A stretch of DNA of 20,194 bases from Flavobacteriaceae bacterium (GCA_003533785.1 DQCR01000069.1:1-20194), one strand, 5' to 3'; positions 7,001 to 17,164 are shown, numbered from the stretch's first letter. The notes: generated by a model from the sequence alone, not told the origin. Numbers and translations are program-made.

Positions 7001-8439
7001 ATTTGTTTTCGGAGCCGAGCGACTGGAAATTCCAGTTGTTCGCGGTATTTGGCAACGGTTCTTCGAGCAACTGGATATCCTTTCTCCTTAAGTAGTTTCG
7101 AAAGTGCGCTATCTGTAAGTGGACTTTTTTTATCTTCGGATTCTATCAATTGCTCTAATATTTTTTTTATCTCAATTGTTGAAACATCTTCCCCTTCCTC
7201 ATTTTTCATCCCCTCAGAAAAGAAGCTTTTTAGCAGTTTGGTGCCATATGGGGTGTCGATGTATTTACTGTTCGCTACCCTAGATATTGTGGATATGTCC
7301 ATATTGATTTTATCAGCAATGTCTTTTAAGATCATGGGTTTGAGATTTTTTTCATCTCCGCTTAAAAAATACGCTTTCTGGTGTTCGACAATCGAATTGA
7401 TGGTCATTAGTAAGGTATTGTATCGCTGTTCAATAGCTTCAATAAACCATTTAGCAGCGTCCAATTTTTGCTTAATAAAAAGCACGGCTTCTTCTTGTGA
7501 TTTATTTTTTTCAGGAGCCTGTTTATATCCCGCAAACATTTCTTTGTAGGAATTTGAGACGCGCAGCTCCGGGGCATTACGACGATTAAGCTCGACATGT
7601 ACCTGACCATTTTCTATAGTCATAATAAAATCAGGCACAATGTGAGTATTTTGAGATGTATTGGCCAGAGCACCACCCGGTTTAGGATTCAACTTAGAGA
7701 CTATTTCAAAAACTTCTTTAAGTTTTTCCTCATCCACTCCAAACTTATCCATCAACTTTTGATAGTGTTTTTTGGAGAATTCATTAAAAGCTTTAGTGAT
7801 AATATTAAGCGCTAGTATGACAGCTTTACTGGGGTTTTGTTTTCGTTCTAATTGAAGTTGCAAGCACTCTTGCAGCGACCTGGCGCCAACACCCGGAGGG
7901 TCTAACCCCTGTACTTTTTTCAGTACTCGTAAAAGGGTTTCTTGCTCAATGAATATATTTTGAGTGAAGGCCAAATCATCGATAATTTCGTCCACACTTC
8001 TTCGGATGTAACCGCTCTCGTCTATACTCCCCACCAAAAAGGTGGCGATTTCCTCTTCTTGTTCATTGAGTATTAGGTTTTGCAACTGACTGCTCAGCAT
8101 TTGATGAAAGCTAATACCACCCGACACAGGAATATTTTTTTCTTCTTGATCCGCGCTGTAATTTGATACTTGTGTTCGGTAGGCAGGAATATCATCGTCA
8201 CTTAGGTAGCTGTCAATATCAATATCTTGAGCGTCTATAGTTTGATTCTCTTCATAGGCATCGGAATCACTTTCCGCATTAGTGATTTCTTTTCCGTTTT
8301 CTAAGGCAGGATTTTCTCCTATTTCTGACTGAATCTTTTGCTCCAATTCTTGTGTAGACAACTGTATCAACTTCATTAGTTGAATCTGCTGGGGAGATAA
8401 CTTTTGCGAAAGTTTTAATTGGAGCTGTTGTTTGATCAT
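6997..8439 (-). CDS. rpoN: RNA polymerase sigma-54 factor
   Basis: This 480-residue sigma-54 binds core RNA polymerase and recognises -24/-12 promoters, which open only with an AAA+ activator. Residues 1-48 are the glutamine- and leucine-rich activator-responsive region I, starting with a Q-rich MIKQQLQLKLSQKLSPQQ. An acidic linker at about 50-100 is region II. The core-binding domain spans about 105-300, and a helix-turn-helix lies at about 371-400 (ISTISRVANSKYI). The RpoN box ARRTVAKYRE at 458-467 is intact. It is the last gene of the minus-strand series, 50 nt after asnS, with its own exact -7 element. No sigma-54-dependent activator is encoded in this window. Its TAG stop is encoded by the same CTAG that ends the opposing barrel gene. 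Confidence 0.97.
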   Translation of the reverse strand: MIKQQLQLKLSQKLSPQQIQLMKLIQLSTQELEQKIQSEIGENPALENGKEITNAESDSDAYEENQTIDAQDIDIDSYLSDDDIPAYRTQVSNYSADQEEKNIPVSGGISFHQMLSSQLQNLILNEQEEEIATFLVGSIDESGYIRRSVDEIIDDLAFTQNIFIEQETLLRVLKKVQGLDPPGVGARSLQECLQLQLERKQNPSKAVILALNIITKAFNEFSKKHYQKLMDKFGVDEEKLKEVFEIVSKLNPKPGGALANTSQNTHIVPDFIMTIENGQVHVELNRRNAPELRVSNSYKEMFAGYKQAPEKNKSQEEAVLFIKQKLDAAKWFIEAIEQRYNTLLMTINSIVEHQKAYFLSGDEKNLKPMILKDIADKINMDISTISRVANSKYIDTPYGTKLLKSFFSEGMKNEEGEDVSTIEIKKILEQLIESEDKKSPLTDSALSKLLKEKGYPVARRTVAKYREQLEFPVARLRKQI

Positions 8440-8455
8440 AGCTGTTATGCTATTT

Positions 8456-8463
8456 CAAAGATA
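8456..8463 (-). promoter_or_regulatory. Candidate -7 promoter element for rpoN
   Basis: On the minus strand this reads TATCTTTG, an exact match to TAnnTTTG, 16 nt before the rpoN ATG. The identical octamer precedes asnS at nearly the same distance. No clear -33 element is seen. The implied leader is about 10 nt, with no Shine-Dalgarno sequence. Confidence 0.55.
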
Positions 8464-8489
8464 CAAATTGCCTAAATAATCCTTGGGGG

Positions 8490-9920
8490 TTAGAATGACG
8501 CATTCTGTGGAGTACGAGGAAAAGGAATAACATCACGAATGTTTCCCATACCTGTACTGAACTGAACGAGTCGCTCAAAACCAAGTCCAAAACCAGAATG
8601 AGGCGCCGTTCCAAAGCGTCGCAGGTCCAAATACCAATCTAGTTCTTCGGGATCAATTCCTTGCTTCGCCATCCGTTCTTCAAGCACGGATAATCGCTCT
8701 TCTCTTTGAGAACCTCCCACCATCTCTCCAATACCTGGAAAAAGAATATCCATGGCTCGAACTGTTTTCTGGTCATCGTTCAAGCGCATATAGAACGCTT
8801 TGATTTTCGCAGGATAATCAAAAAGAATAACGGGACACTTATAATGCTTTTCTACCAAATAACGTTCGTGTTCGCTTTGAAGGTCTATACCCCATTCCTC
8901 TACAGGAAACTTGAATTTCTTTTTTTTATTGGGCTTGGAATTCTTTAATATTTCAATAGCTTCGGTGTAGCTAGTTCGCTGAAACTTGTTGGAAACTACA
9001 AATTGAATTTTTTCAACCAGTCCCATTTCACTTCTTTCGGCCTGGGGTTTCGTTTTTTCTTCTTGTTCTAGGCGTTGGTTGAGAAACTGTAAATCGGAGT
9101 CGCAATGCTCGAGAAGGTATTGCAATACATATTTAATAAAAACTTCTGCCAGATCCATATTGTCGTTGAGATCATAGAAAGCCATTTCGGGTTCAATCAT
9201 CCAAAATTCAGCCAAATGGCGAGTCGTATTTGAATTTTCAGCTCTAAAAGTAGGGCCAAAGGTGTAGACATTCCCCAAGCCAAGGGCAAAGGTTTCTGCT
9301 TCTAATTGTCCTGAGACCGTGAGATTGGTTTCCTTCCCAAAAAAGTCTTCTTTATAATCGACATTTCCCTCTGCCGTAGTTGGGGGTTGTTGAGCGGGAA
9401 GGGTTGTGACCCGAAACATCTCTCCTGCACCCTCTGCATCACTTCCCGTAATTATAGGAGTATTGACATAATAAAATCCTTCTGTTCTAAAAAACTGATG
9501 AACGGCGAATGCAAGGGCGGAGCGAACTCGCATGACCGCACCAAAAGTATTGGTTCGCACCCGAAGATGAGCTTGTTCTCGAAGGAATTCAAAACTGTGT
9601 TTTTTGGGCTGTATCGGATACTGATCAGGGTCGGCTTCCCCAAGAACCATTAATTCTTCTACTTGTATTTCAACCGATTGTCCTTTTCCTTGGCTTTCGA
9701 CCAATTTACCATTGATAGCTACAGCAGCTCCAGTATTTATTTTTTTAAGGAGATTTTCTTCTAGGGTTTCAAAATCAACAACGCACTGCAGGCTTTGCAG
9801 GCTGGATCCATCATTCAAAGCAATAAAGCGGTTGGCTCTAAAAGTACGAACCCAACCTTTGACTATCACTTTTTGACCGATCCAACTCGTGTCCTTAAAC
9901 AGGGCATCGATTTTTACCAT
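8490..9920 (-). CDS. asnS: Asparagine--tRNA ligase
   Basis: This is a 476-residue cytoplasmic class II synthetase that charges tRNA-Asn with asparagine using ATP. An OB-fold anticodon-binding domain occupies about 15-95. The catalytic domain follows, with motif 2 as [15 protein letters not shown] (225-239) and motif 3 as [10 protein letters not shown] (443-452). The C-terminal [11 protein letters not shown] is characteristic of AsnRS and related AspRS enzymes. An insertion with a lysine-rich stretch (NKKKKFKF, about 331-338) sits in the catalytic domain. Length is normal for bacterial AsnRS (about 460-480). It lies 52 nt after the transporter gene and has its own exact -7 element, so it may be transcribed separately. 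Confidence 0.97.
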   Translation of the reverse strand: MVKIDALFKDTSWIGQKVIVKGWVRTFRANRFIALNDGSSLQSLQCVVDFETLEENLLKKINTGAAVAINGKLVESQGKGQSVEIQVEELMVLGEADPDQYPIQPKKHSFEFLREQAHLRVRTNTFGAVMRVRSALAFAVHQFFRTEGFYYVNTPIITGSDAEGAGEMFRVTTLPAQQPPTTAEGNVDYKEDFFGKETNLTVSGQLEAETFALGLGNVYTFGPTFRAENSNTTRHLAEFWMIEPEMAFYDLNDNMDLAEVFIKYVLQYLLEHCDSDLQFLNQRLEQEEKTKPQAERSEMGLVEKIQFVVSNKFQRTSYTEAIEILKNSKPNKKKKFKFPVEEWGIDLQSEHERYLVEKHYKCPVILFDYPAKIKAFYMRLNDDQKTVRAMDILFPGIGEMVGGSQREERLSVLEERMAKQGIDPEELDWYLDLRRFGTAPHSGFGLGFERLVQFSTGMGNIRDVIPFPRTPQNASF

Positions 9921-9937
9921 TTCTTGAAATTTTGCAG

Positions 9938-9945
9938 CAAAGATA
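9938..9945 (-). promoter_or_regulatory. Candidate -7 promoter element for asnS
   Basis: On the minus strand this reads TATCTTTG, an exact match to TAnnTTTG, 17 nt before the asnS ATG. It lies in the 52-nt gap after the upstream transporter gene. No convincing -33 element is present. Confidence 0.55.
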
Positions 9946-9972
9946 AAGTTATTTCCATAGCTACTCGAGCAT

Positions 9973-12357
9973 TCATCTTTCTTGTTTTTCCTCTACTATT
10001 TTGATTTTAGGCTCTTTTAAAACTTTTTCGTTACTGAAGCTGTCTTCTAAGGAAATCAACAGGGAAGGAAGTAAAATAAGGTTTGCCAGCATCGCAAAAA
10101 GAAGTGTAACAGCAACCAGTCCTCCCAAAGCTCGGGTGCCTCCAAAGTTGGAGCTCATAAAGACAATGAATCCAAAAAAGAGTACTACTGAAGTGTAAAA
10201 CATACTGATTCCTGTTTCTTTTAAAGCTGCGTAAACTGACCGCTTGATTTTCCAATTGGATTCGATGAGTTCCTGACGGTATTTGGCCAGGAAGTGGATT
10301 GTGTCATCTACAGAAATTCCAAAGGCAATGCTAAAGACTAAGATAGTAGACGGTTTCAGGGGAATTCCCGTAAATCCCATCACCCCAGCGGTAATGATTA
10401 AAGGTAATAGGTTTGGAATTAGTGAAACAACAATCATTTTTAGGGAACGAAACATATAAGCCATGAAAAGGGCAATGAGAATAATCGCCAACAATAGTGA
10501 TAAAAATAAATTTTTGATCAGATAATGCGTCCCCTTTAAAAAGAGTAAAGATTTTCCAGTCAATTCCACGGTATATCGTTTTTCAGGGAAAATCTTTTGA
10601 ATGGCTTTTATCAAATCGGCTTCTATTTGTTCCATCCGATCAGTTGGAACGTCCTGCATAAAAGTTGTAAGCCGAGCATATTGCCCCGTAGAATCTACAT
10701 AATTAGCCAAAAGATCACCATTAGCCGATACATTGTTGATATAGGGTAAAATAAATCTGTTTTCCTGAGTTGTGGGTAACTGGTAGTAATTTACATTGCC
10801 ATTGTAATAGGCTTGTTTAGCATATTTATAAGCGTTCACAATAGAAACGGGAGTTGACAATTCGGGAATATCATCTATTGTCTCATGTAAGCGATTAATT
10901 CGTCGAAGGGTAGACAAACTGTAGGCTCCTTTTTGCCGTTTGGTATCGAATCGAATTTCTAAGGGGACGATTCCTTTGAACTCTTTTTCAAAGAAAATAA
11001 TATCATCAAAAAAGGCCGCTTTTTTGGGCATGTCCTCAATAAGACTGCCCGAAATTTTGATTTGGTATATACCGATGATTCCGAGTGCCAGACTGATTAC
11101 TGAAATAATATAGACGCCAATTTTCTTATTTTTTACTATGGTTTCCATTTGTCTGACAATTCCTTCGATCCACTTGTTTTTTAAGTGCTTCAAGTGTTTT
11201 GAGTTGGGAGATGGAAGAAAACTATAAATGATAGGAATCATAAACAACGAAAGCAAAAATATCCCGACGATATTGAGAGAGGCCACAATACCAAATTCTT
11301 TCAGAATTTTACTGTTGGTTAGAATGAAGGTGGCAAAACCTGATGCTGTAGTAAGGTTGGTCATCAGGGTTGCGTTTCCAATTTTGGTTATGACCCGCTG
11401 TAAGGATTTGATTTTATTTCCGTGTTTAGCAACTTCAAGCTGGTATTTGTTGATCAAGAAAATACAGTTTGGAACTCCAATTACGATAATCAGAGGAGGA
11501 ATTAGCGCCGTAAGAACTGTAATTTCGTACCCCAAAAACCCCAAGACACCAAAGGCCCACATAACACCAATCAATACTACTAGAAGGGAAATAAATGTGG
11601 CACGGAAAGAGCGGAAAAAGAGAAAAAAGATTAGCGAAGTCAGCAGGGTAGCAAAAAGGACAAAAATACCGATTTCATCCACGATATTCTGAGAGTTGAG
11701 GGTCCGTACGTAGGGCATTCCAGAAACCCGTAAATCTGTTTGATAGGTCTTTTCAAAAGCAGTTATTTCTGGGATGAGATCATCAAAGATGAAATCCTTT
11801 CGGGCTGCTGAATTCACCAGTTCTTTCTTCATATACACCAGTGATCGAACGGTTCCAGTCTCGGTATTATAAAGCAGGTCTTTGTAGAAGGGTAGTTCTA
11901 GGAAAAGCGTTTGCTTGTATTGATCTAGAATGGCTTGGTCTTCAACAATAGAGTCCAAAAGAGGTACCAAATCAAATCGTTCTTCTCGTGTATTTTTTTT
12001 AAGCCCTTTGAGGTTCTCCACTGAGAGAACACTTTCAACTTCTGGGTAGCGGGTTAGTTTCTCATTGAGGGATTTCCAAGCTTTAAGATTAGTTGAGTTA
12101 AAGAAAGCTGTATCCTTAAGGGCAATGACAACCAGGTTGCCTTCCTCGCCAAAGGTTTCTAAAAATTTTTGATATCGAAGATTTTCGGGGTGCTTGTCGG
12201 GTAGGAGATTGGCTTCAGTGTAAGTGAATTGCATATACTGCCACTGGGTAGACCAAAAAAGAGTTACACCGAGAATTCCAAATAAAATTAGAATTCGGTT
12301 TCTAAGAATGAGTCGCGCCATGGCCTCCCAAAAATTAAACTGCCTTTTTTTTATCAT
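9973..12357 (-). CDS. RND-superfamily (MMPL-type) membrane transporter
   Basis: This 794-residue inner-membrane protein has the duplicated RND layout. There is one helix (about 21-36), a large periplasmic domain (about 40-220), five helices (about 228-380), a helix (about 413-432), a second periplasmic domain (about 435-610) and five more helices (about 615-770), with a charged cytoplasmic tail. The second half carries the family motif [15 protein letters not shown] with the paired aspartates 684-685. The equivalent place in the first half reads [12 protein letters not shown] (294-305), without acidic residues. It resembles predicted exporters of COG1033/MMPL type rather than AcrB-type drug pumps (about 1040 residues, three-component operons). 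No membrane-fusion or outer-membrane partner is adjacent. The substrate is unknown. It begins 28 nt after frr. Confidence 0.88.
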   Translation of the reverse strand: MIKKRQFNFWEAMARLILRNRILILFGILGVTLFWSTQWQYMQFTYTEANLLPDKHPENLRYQKFLETFGEEGNLVVIALKDTAFFNSTNLKAWKSLNEKLTRYPEVESVLSVENLKGLKKNTREERFDLVPLLDSIVEDQAILDQYKQTLFLELPFYKDLLYNTETGTVRSLVYMKKELVNSAARKDFIFDDLIPEITAFEKTYQTDLRVSGMPYVRTLNSQNIVDEIGIFVLFATLLTSLIFFLFFRSFRATFISLLVVLIGVMWAFGVLGFLGYEITVLTALIPPLIIVIGVPNCIFLINKYQLEVAKHGNKIKSLQRVITKIGNATLMTNLTTASGFATFILTNSKILKEFGIVASLNIVGIFLLSLFMIPIIYSFLPSPNSKHLKHLKNKWIEGIVRQMETIVKNKKIGVYIISVISLALGIIGIYQIKISGSLIEDMPKKAAFFDDIIFFEKEFKGIVPLEIRFDTKRQKGAYSLSTLRRINRLHETIDDIPELSTPVSIVNAYKYAKQAYYNGNVNYYQLPTTQENRFILPYINNVSANGDLLANYVDSTGQYARLTTFMQDVPTDRMEQIEADLIKAIQKIFPEKRYTVELTGKSLLFLKGTHYLIKNLFLSLLLAIILIALFMAYMFRSLKMIVVSLIPNLLPLIITAGVMGFTGIPLKPSTILVFSIAFGISVDDTIHFLAKYRQELIESNWKIKRSVYAALKETGISMFYTSVVLFFGFIVFMSSNFGGTRALGGLVAVTLLFAMLANLILLPSLLISLEDSFSNEKVLKEPKIKIVEEKQER

Positions 12358-12385
12358 AAATAGGGGGAAGCCTTTTGAAAGGAAA

Positions 12386-12940
12386 CTAAACGGTTAGGAT
12401 TTCTTTTTCTTTGTTTTGAAAGATAAGGTCTACATCTTTAATAAAGCGATCTGTAAGTTCTTGGATATCTTGCTCATAGTTTTTTTGGAGGTCTTCAATA
12501 GCCTCTGATTTTTTCACCTCTTGGTTGGCCTCTTTTCGAAAACCTCGAATACTTATTTTGGTATTTTCGGTCTCTGATTTGGCGAGTTTCACCAATTCTT
12601 TTCGTCGCTCTTCCGTCAAAGGAGGAATTGATATGATGACGGATTCACCGTTATTCATGGGGGTAAACCCTAAATTGGCAATAAGTATGGCTTTTTCAAC
12701 GTCTGCTAATAAGCTTTTTTCCCAAGGTTGTACGCTTAGGGTTCTTGCATCTGGAGTATTAATATTGGCTACCTGACTCAAAGGAGTCATCGTACCATAA
12801 TAATCAATAGTCACCGTTGAAAGCATGACGGGGTTGGCTTTACCCGCCCGGATATTCAATAACTCTTTTTCCAAATGAGTTAAGGATTGTTCCATTTTTT
12901 CTTTAGCGCCAGCTACAATAAAGTCTAATTCTTCGTTCAT
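12386..12940 (-). CDS. frr: Ribosome recycling factor
   Basis: This is a 184-residue cytoplasmic protein that, with EF-G, splits the post-termination ribosome complex. The sequence spans the full family length (about 185). It shows the typical N-terminal helix with LEKELLNIRAGKANP (23-37), the PLSQVANINTPDARTLSVQPW segment near 53-73, and the charged helical C-terminal half with PPLTEERRKELVK. The start codon lies 9 nt after the pyrH stop, the common pyrH-frr pairing, so the two are almost certainly co-transcribed. Confidence 0.97.
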   Translation of the reverse strand: MNEELDFIVAGAKEKMEQSLTHLEKELLNIRAGKANPVMLSTVTIDYYGTMTPLSQVANINTPDARTLSVQPWEKSLLADVEKAILIANLGFTPMNNGESVIISIPPLTEERRKELVKLAKSETENTKISIRGFRKEANQEVKKSEAIEDLQKNYEQDIQELTDRFIKDVDLIFQNKEKEILTV

Positions 12941-12949
12941 ACAATGGAT

Positions 12950-13657
12950 TTACAAATACACGCGTGTTCCAATATTTTCTCCCAAAGCAATTTTTTTGAG
13001 ATTACCCCGATTATTCATGTCAAAAACGATAATTGGTAACTCATTTTCTTGGCTGAGTGTAAAGGCTGTTGTGTCCATTACTTTAAGCCCTTTTTTAAGA
13101 ACATCATCAAAAGACAGAGTATCAAACTTGATGGCTTCTTTATTTTTTTCAGGGTCTTCGTTATAGATTCCATCTACCCGTGTTCCTTTCAAAATTACAT
13201 CAGCATTGATTTCTATGGCACGAAGAACCGCCGCAGAGTCTGTGGTAAAGTAGGGGTTTCCAGTACCGGATCCAAAAATAACAACGCGCCCTTTTTCAAG
13301 ATGCCGGGTCGCTTTTCTTTTAATAAAGGGTTCGGCGATGGCTTCGATTTTGATAGCGGTTTGCAAGCGCGTAGGTACCCCGTTGTCTTCTAAGGCACTT
13401 TGAAGCGCCAAGCCGTTGATGACCGTAGCCAGCATGCCCATATAGTCGCCCTGGACCCGATCCATTCCTTTGCTAGCGCCTGAAATCCCTCTAAAAATAT
13501 TTCCACCACCAATGACAATGGCAAGTTCGATTCCCAACTCGTGTAGGGCTTTTATGTCATTAGCATAGTCATCGAGCCGCTGTGGGTCAATGCCTGAAGT
13601 TCGGGATCCCATCAATGATTCCCCGCTCACTTTCAATAAAATTCGTTTGTATTTCAT
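12950..13657 (-). CDS. pyrH: UMP kinase
   Basis: This 235-residue hexameric bacterial UMP kinase phosphorylates UMP to UDP in pyrimidine nucleotide synthesis. It starts with the amino-acid-kinase phosphate-binding segment [14 protein letters not shown] (4-17). It then shows [10 protein letters not shown] (48-57), the [12 protein letters not shown] stretch near 70-81 and the [10 protein letters not shown] loop near 130-139. Length and motif order match the family. It precedes frr by 9 nt. The 62-nt gap before it holds an exact -7 element, so pyrH-frr probably has its own promoter separate from the nad genes. An AAAGGG lies just before the ATG and is the nearest thing to a Shine-Dalgarno sequence among the minus-strand genes. 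Confidence 0.97.
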   Translation of the reverse strand: MKYKRILLKVSGESLMGSRTSGIDPQRLDDYANDIKALHELGIELAIVIGGGNIFRGISGASKGMDRVQGDYMGMLATVINGLALQSALEDNGVPTRLQTAIKIEAIAEPFIKRKATRHLEKGRVVIFGSGTGNPYFTTDSAAVLRAIEINADVILKGTRVDGIYNEDPEKNKEAIKFDTLSFDDVLKKGLKVMDTTAFTLSQENELPIIVFDMNNRGNLKKIALGENIGTRVYL

Positions 13658-13674
13658 AGCCCTTTAGGTTCCAA

Positions 13675-13682
13675 CAAATATA
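13675..13682 (-). promoter_or_regulatory. Candidate -7 promoter element for pyrH-frr
   Basis: On the minus strand this reads TATATTTG, an exact match to TAnnTTTG, 17 nt before the pyrH ATG. A TTTC about 20 bp upstream could be a poor -33 element. It lies in the 62-nt gap after nadC. Confidence 0.55.
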
Positions 13683-13719
13683 AGAAATCGAGAGGGATTC
13701 TTGAAATGGTAGTATGGGC

Positions 13720-14595
13720 TCAACTTGTGGCTTTCAGACTTAAATCAATATTTTGAGCAGAATGAGTCAGTGCTCCCAGTGAAACATAATCTACCCCTGT
13801 TTCGGCAATGGCTACAATAGTTTCTTTCGTAATATTTCCAGAAGCTTCTGTAGGAAATTGCCCCGCGTTGATATGCAACGCTTCTTTTAGTTTTTCTGGA
13901 TTCATATTATCCAAAAGCAAACGATTGATCCACGGGTATTGTAGACAGGTTGTAACTTCTTGCAAGCTGCGGGTCTCTACAATCACAGCGAGTGGATGTT
14001 CTAAGGCATCCAAATAGATTCGGACTTTTTCGAGTGTTGTTTCTAAAGAGCCATTGTAATCAATGTGATTGTCTTTGATCATGATGGCATCATACAAGCC
14101 CATTCTATGATTTACACCACCTCCTATTTGAACGGCCCATTTTTCGGCGTGGCGAAAGTTTGGTGTTGTTTTACGGGTATCCAATAATTGACAAGAAGTA
14201 TGTCCAATCAGTTGAGATAAATCCTTGGTTAGACTTGCAATTCCGCTCATGCGCTGCAGGCAATTTAAAACCAATCGTTCGGTAGCCAAGAGGGACTGAG
14301 ACGATCCTTCTACCTCAAAGACTATACTTTCCTTTTCTACCTTTGTTCCATCGGATATCATGGTCATCATAGTCAAGGATGGATCGAATTCTTTAAAAAT
14401 CATGGAAGCCATCTCCACACCAGCAATCACACAATCCTCTTTTACCAATAATTGAGCGCGATGTTTCTTTGCAGAAGATAAGCAGGCCAAAGCAGAATGA
14501 TCAGCATCACCTATGTCTTCCTGTAAGGCAGATTGAATTAATCTTTTTAGGGGTTCTTTATATTGATCTTGAAAACTTCTAGGCATAGTCAGCAT
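13720..14595 (-). CDS. nadC: Nicotinate-nucleotide pyrophosphorylase (carboxylating)
   Basis: This 291-residue quinolinate phosphoribosyltransferase converts quinolinate and PRPP to nicotinate mononucleotide, carbon dioxide and pyrophosphate, the last step of the pathway started by nadA and nadB. Clear motifs are LDTRKTTP (138-145), GGGVNHR (158-164), MIKDNH (172-177), LLLDNM (226-231), EASGNI (250-255) and SLGALTHS (272-279). Length is normal. The start given overlaps nadB by 17 nt. A second ATG three codons later (14586) overlaps by 8 nt and is equally plausible, since the family has no conserved residues there. The overlap suggests translational coupling with nadB. Confidence 0.95.
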   Translation of the reverse strand: MLTMPRSFQDQYKEPLKRLIQSALQEDIGDADHSALACLSSAKKHRAQLLVKEDCVIAGVEMASMIFKEFDPSLTMMTMISDGTKVEKESIVFEVEGSSQSLLATERLVLNCLQRMSGIASLTKDLSQLIGHTSCQLLDTRKTTPNFRHAEKWAVQIGGGVNHRMGLYDAIMIKDNHIDYNGSLETTLEKVRIYLDALEHPLAVIVETRSLQEVTTCLQYPWINRLLLDNMNPEKLKEALHINAGQFPTEASGNITKETIVAIAETGVDYVSLGALTHSAQNIDLSLKATS

Positions 14596-16132
14596 TATAA
14601 AAAGTCCCTTGATTGCTTTTGATTTGCTGGGATTGCTTGATCAAAATATACGCAACACTAACCATATTTCTCAATTCACAAAATTGAGGCGTCAATTTCA
14701 ATTTTTGATACAAAGATTGACTTTCTTGATAGATAACTCCCAATTTTGTTTCCGCCTGCTCCAATCCCTCTATGGACTTGAAAATGCCGGCATACTCTGT
14801 CATTACTTGTCGTAGTCTGAGTTTCAAATCGGAGATCTGTTCCATTTTTTCTACTGCGATCTCCAAATTCCCTTTCCATACCGGGAGATTTTCGTAAAAC
14901 TCATCCGACAAAGCCTCCTCACTTATATATGTTTTACTATCTAGGGCGGCACGATGTGCAAATACAAGTGATTCCAGAAGGGAGTTCGATGCCAAGCGAT
15001 TGGCTCCGTGCAACCCTGTGTAGCTGCATTCTCCAATCGCATAGAGTCCGTCAAGTTCACTTCGGCTGTATTCATTGACAGCGATTCCTCCACAAAAATA
15101 ATGCGCGGCAGGCGCAACAGGAATGGACTGTTCGGGGACTTGAATTCCCAATTGATGGCAGTTTTGATAGATAGTTGGGAAATGTTCTTTAAATTGTTTT
15201 TTGCCAATTTTACTGCAATCAAGAGCTATGGATGTGGCGTGTGTGTTCTGCATTTCTTGAGCAATGGCTCTAGCAACTATATCACGAGGGGCCAAATCCG
15301 CTCTCAAATCATAAGTAGCCATAAAGGCTTTTCCGTGCTTATTTTTCAAAACGCCCCCTTCTCCCCGCACCGCTTCTGTAATCAAAAAAGTAGCTCCATC
15401 TATCTTTGGAACTAGGGCCGTAGGATGAAATTGCACGTAGGACAGGCCTTGGATTTTTACTTTAGCTCTGTAGGCAGCTCCTAGGCCGTCTCCTGTGGCT
15501 CCTGCAGGATTCGTGGTATGCGAATAGAGTTGACCGGCTCCTCCCGTAGTTAGGATTGTAGCTTTGCTACCGATGGTAATAATCTCTTCTTTCTCTTTGG
15601 AAATCACATAGGCTCCATAACATTTTTTGTTCTTCGTTTTGGTGTGGTGATCGGTGATTAAATCCACTAAAACATGATTTTCCAGACACCGCACATTGGG
15701 GAAAGACTTGATTTTTTTTATCAAGGCTTCTTGGATTTGCAATCCAGTTTGATCTTTGTAATGTACGATTCGTTTTTCCGAATGGCCGCCTTCTTTGGTG
15801 AGGTGCAATTCTTCTTTCAAAGTGTCAAATTGGGTTCCCCATTCTTGTAATTCTTTCAATCGTTGATGCCCTTCTTCGATAACGAATTGAACCACGCTGG
15901 CCTCACACATGCCATCGCCAGCAATGAGCGTGTCTTTTATGTGTTTTTTGAAAGAATCCTGTTTGAAATCAGAAACTACTGCAATTCCTCCTTGGGCATA
16001 GCGCGTATTAGTCTCCAAGAGCTCATCTTTGGCAATTAGAACCAACTCAATTTCAGGATGGTGCTCTGCTATTTTAATGGCATAGGTGAGCCCTGAAATA
16101 CCACTACCGATAACAAGGATGTCTGTTGTCAT
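14579..16132 (-). CDS. nadB: L-aspartate oxidase
   Basis: This is a 517-residue FAD enzyme that oxidises L-aspartate to iminoaspartate, the substrate of quinolinate synthase. The N-terminus has the dinucleotide-binding VIGSGISG (7-14). Family motifs follow: ETNTRYAQGGIA (40-51), VQFHPTAL (233-240), EAVRGEGG (253-260), LAPRDIVARAI (280-290), HYFCGGI (344-350) and GLHGANRLASNSLLE (373-387). These are shared with succinate dehydrogenase flavoproteins, but the nad context and soluble architecture fix the assignment. Length fits the family. Only 3 nt separate it from nadA, and it overlaps nadC, so the three form one operon. Confidence 0.96.
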   Translation of the reverse strand: MTTDILVIGSGISGLTYAIKIAEHHPEIELVLIAKDELLETNTRYAQGGIAVVSDFKQDSFKKHIKDTLIAGDGMCEASVVQFVIEEGHQRLKELQEWGTQFDTLKEELHLTKEGGHSEKRIVHYKDQTGLQIQEALIKKIKSFPNVRCLENHVLVDLITDHHTKTKNKKCYGAYVISKEKEEIITIGSKATILTTGGAGQLYSHTTNPAGATGDGLGAAYRAKVKIQGLSYVQFHPTALVPKIDGATFLITEAVRGEGGVLKNKHGKAFMATYDLRADLAPRDIVARAIAQEMQNTHATSIALDCSKIGKKQFKEHFPTIYQNCHQLGIQVPEQSIPVAPAAHYFCGGIAVNEYSRSELDGLYAIGECSYTGLHGANRLASNSLLESLVFAHRAALDSKTYISEEALSDEFYENLPVWKGNLEIAVEKMEQISDLKLRLRQVMTEYAGIFKSIEGLEQAETKLGVIYQESQSLYQKLKLTPQFCELRNMVSVAYILIKQSQQIKSNQGTFYNADYA

Positions 16133-16135
16133 AGT

Positions 16136-17134
16136 TTAGCCAAGGGCGAGCATCCGATCAATGGGTGCTTTAGCCGCTGCCATCAGTTGGGAATCCAGTT
16201 CAATTTCTGGAAGTTCATACCGCAGGCAGTTGTATAGTTTTTCGAGTGTGTTGAGTTTCATAAAAGCGCATTCACTACAGGCACAGGTTTCATCTTCCAC
16301 CGGAGCAGGAATAAAGGTCTTTTCGGGGCATCGTTTTTTCATCTCGTGTAAGATACCTGCCTCGGTGGCTACAATAAAAATAGTTGCCGGGCTCTTTTGA
16401 ACATGCTGCAACAAGCCAGAAGTGCTTCCGATATAGTGTGCAATATCCAATACTTGGGATTCGCTTTCGGGATGAGCGATAAACTCAGCAGTGGGATATT
16501 CTTTAACTAAAGCGATAATCCTATTGAAAGAAAAGGCCTCGTGTACTAGGCATGCTCCGTCCCATAAGATCATATCACGCCCCGTCTCTTTGATAAGATA
16601 TCTTCCCAAATTCTTGTCTGGGGCAAATACAATTGGAGTTTCCTTCGGAATGGATTCAATCACCCGAACAGCGTTGCTTGAAGTACAAACTATATCACTG
16701 AGTGCTTTTATTTCAGCTGAACAATTGATATAAGTCACAACGACAGCTTCTGGGTATTGCGATAAAAATTTTTTAAAGTCTTGGGGAGGACAGGAATCGG
16801 CCAAAGAACACCCTGCCTTTAAATCGGGTAAAAGTACTTTTTTGCTCGGATTGACAATTTTGGCTGTTTCTGCCATAAAGTGAACACCGGCGAACACAAT
16901 CATTTCTGCTTCAACTTTTTCAGCTGCTTGAGCCAGATAGAGACTGTCACCCAAATAATCCGACAACTCCTGAATGGCTTCTTCCTGATAATAATGGGCG
17001 AGAATAACAGCATTTTTTTCTCTTTTCAAGCGCTGAATTTCATCTACCAAAGAGACCTCAGGTGGAATAGGCTCGGGGATGAACCCCCTGCGCTGGAGTT
17101 GTGAAAGATGGATAGGAGTGTCAATGGCTTTCAT
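16136..17134 (-). CDS. nadA: Quinolinate synthase
   Basis: This 332-residue iron-sulfur enzyme condenses iminoaspartate with dihydroxyacetone phosphate to quinolinate. Substrate and fold motifs include AHYYQ (46-50), GDSLYLA (62-68) and FMAETAKI (86-93). Likely cluster ligands are Cys109 (KAGCS), Cys195 (DGACLVHE) and Cys289 in CACSEC (284-289), which correspond to the three conserved family cysteines; nearby Cys284 and Cys286 resemble the extra C-terminal cysteines of E. coli NadA. It leads the nadA-nadB-nadC operon. It starts 38 nt after truB, so it could be read from the upstream genes or from a weak promoter in that gap. No nicotinate-responsive repressor gene is nearby. Confidence 0.97.
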   Translation of the reverse strand: MKAIDTPIHLSQLQRRGFIPEPIPPEVSLVDEIQRLKREKNAVILAHYYQEEAIQELSDYLGDSLYLAQAAEKVEAEMIVFAGVHFMAETAKIVNPSKKVLLPDLKAGCSLADSCPPQDFKKFLSQYPEAVVVTYINCSAEIKALSDIVCTSSNAVRVIESIPKETPIVFAPDKNLGRYLIKETGRDMILWDGACLVHEAFSFNRIIALVKEYPTAEFIAHPESESQVLDIAHYIGSTSGLLQHVQKSPATIFIVATEAGILHEMKKRCPEKTFIPAPVEDETCACSECAFMKLNTLEKLYNCLRYELPEIELDSQLMAAAKAPIDRMLALG

Positions 17135-17144
17135 AAAATCCTTG

Positions 17145-17164
17145 TAAAAATAACGAAAAAGCTA
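17145..17164 (-). promoter_or_regulatory. Weak candidate -7 elements for the nad operon
   Basis: On the minus strand two one-mismatch versions of TAnnTTTG occur in the 38-nt truB-nadA gap: TATTTTTA at 17145-17152 (10 nt before the nadA ATG) and TAGCTTTT at 17157-17164 (22 nt before). Neither is exact, so a separate nad promoter is only possible. Confidence 0.22.

Noticed and set aside
7022..7036. Palindrome ACTGGAA-A-TTCCAGT near the 3' end of rpoN, considered as a terminator for the convergent barrel gene
   Set aside because: It has no T-tract after it and lies in conserved rpoN coding sequence, so chance is more likely.
7049..7549. Long plus-strand open frame opposite rpoN
   Set aside because: It is antisense to the conserved sigma-54 C-terminal half, has no domain features, and is explained by codon bias of the real gene.
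11228..11692. Plus-strand open frame of about 150 codons opposite the RND transporter
   Set aside because: It is antisense to the membrane helices of the transporter, and its lysine- and isoleucine-rich content is a shadow of hydrophobic codons.
12371..12382. CCTTTTGAAAGG palindrome in the 28-nt spacer between frr and the transporter gene
   Set aside because: The arms are too short and the loop too small for a stable hairpin, and there is no T-tract; it may be chance.
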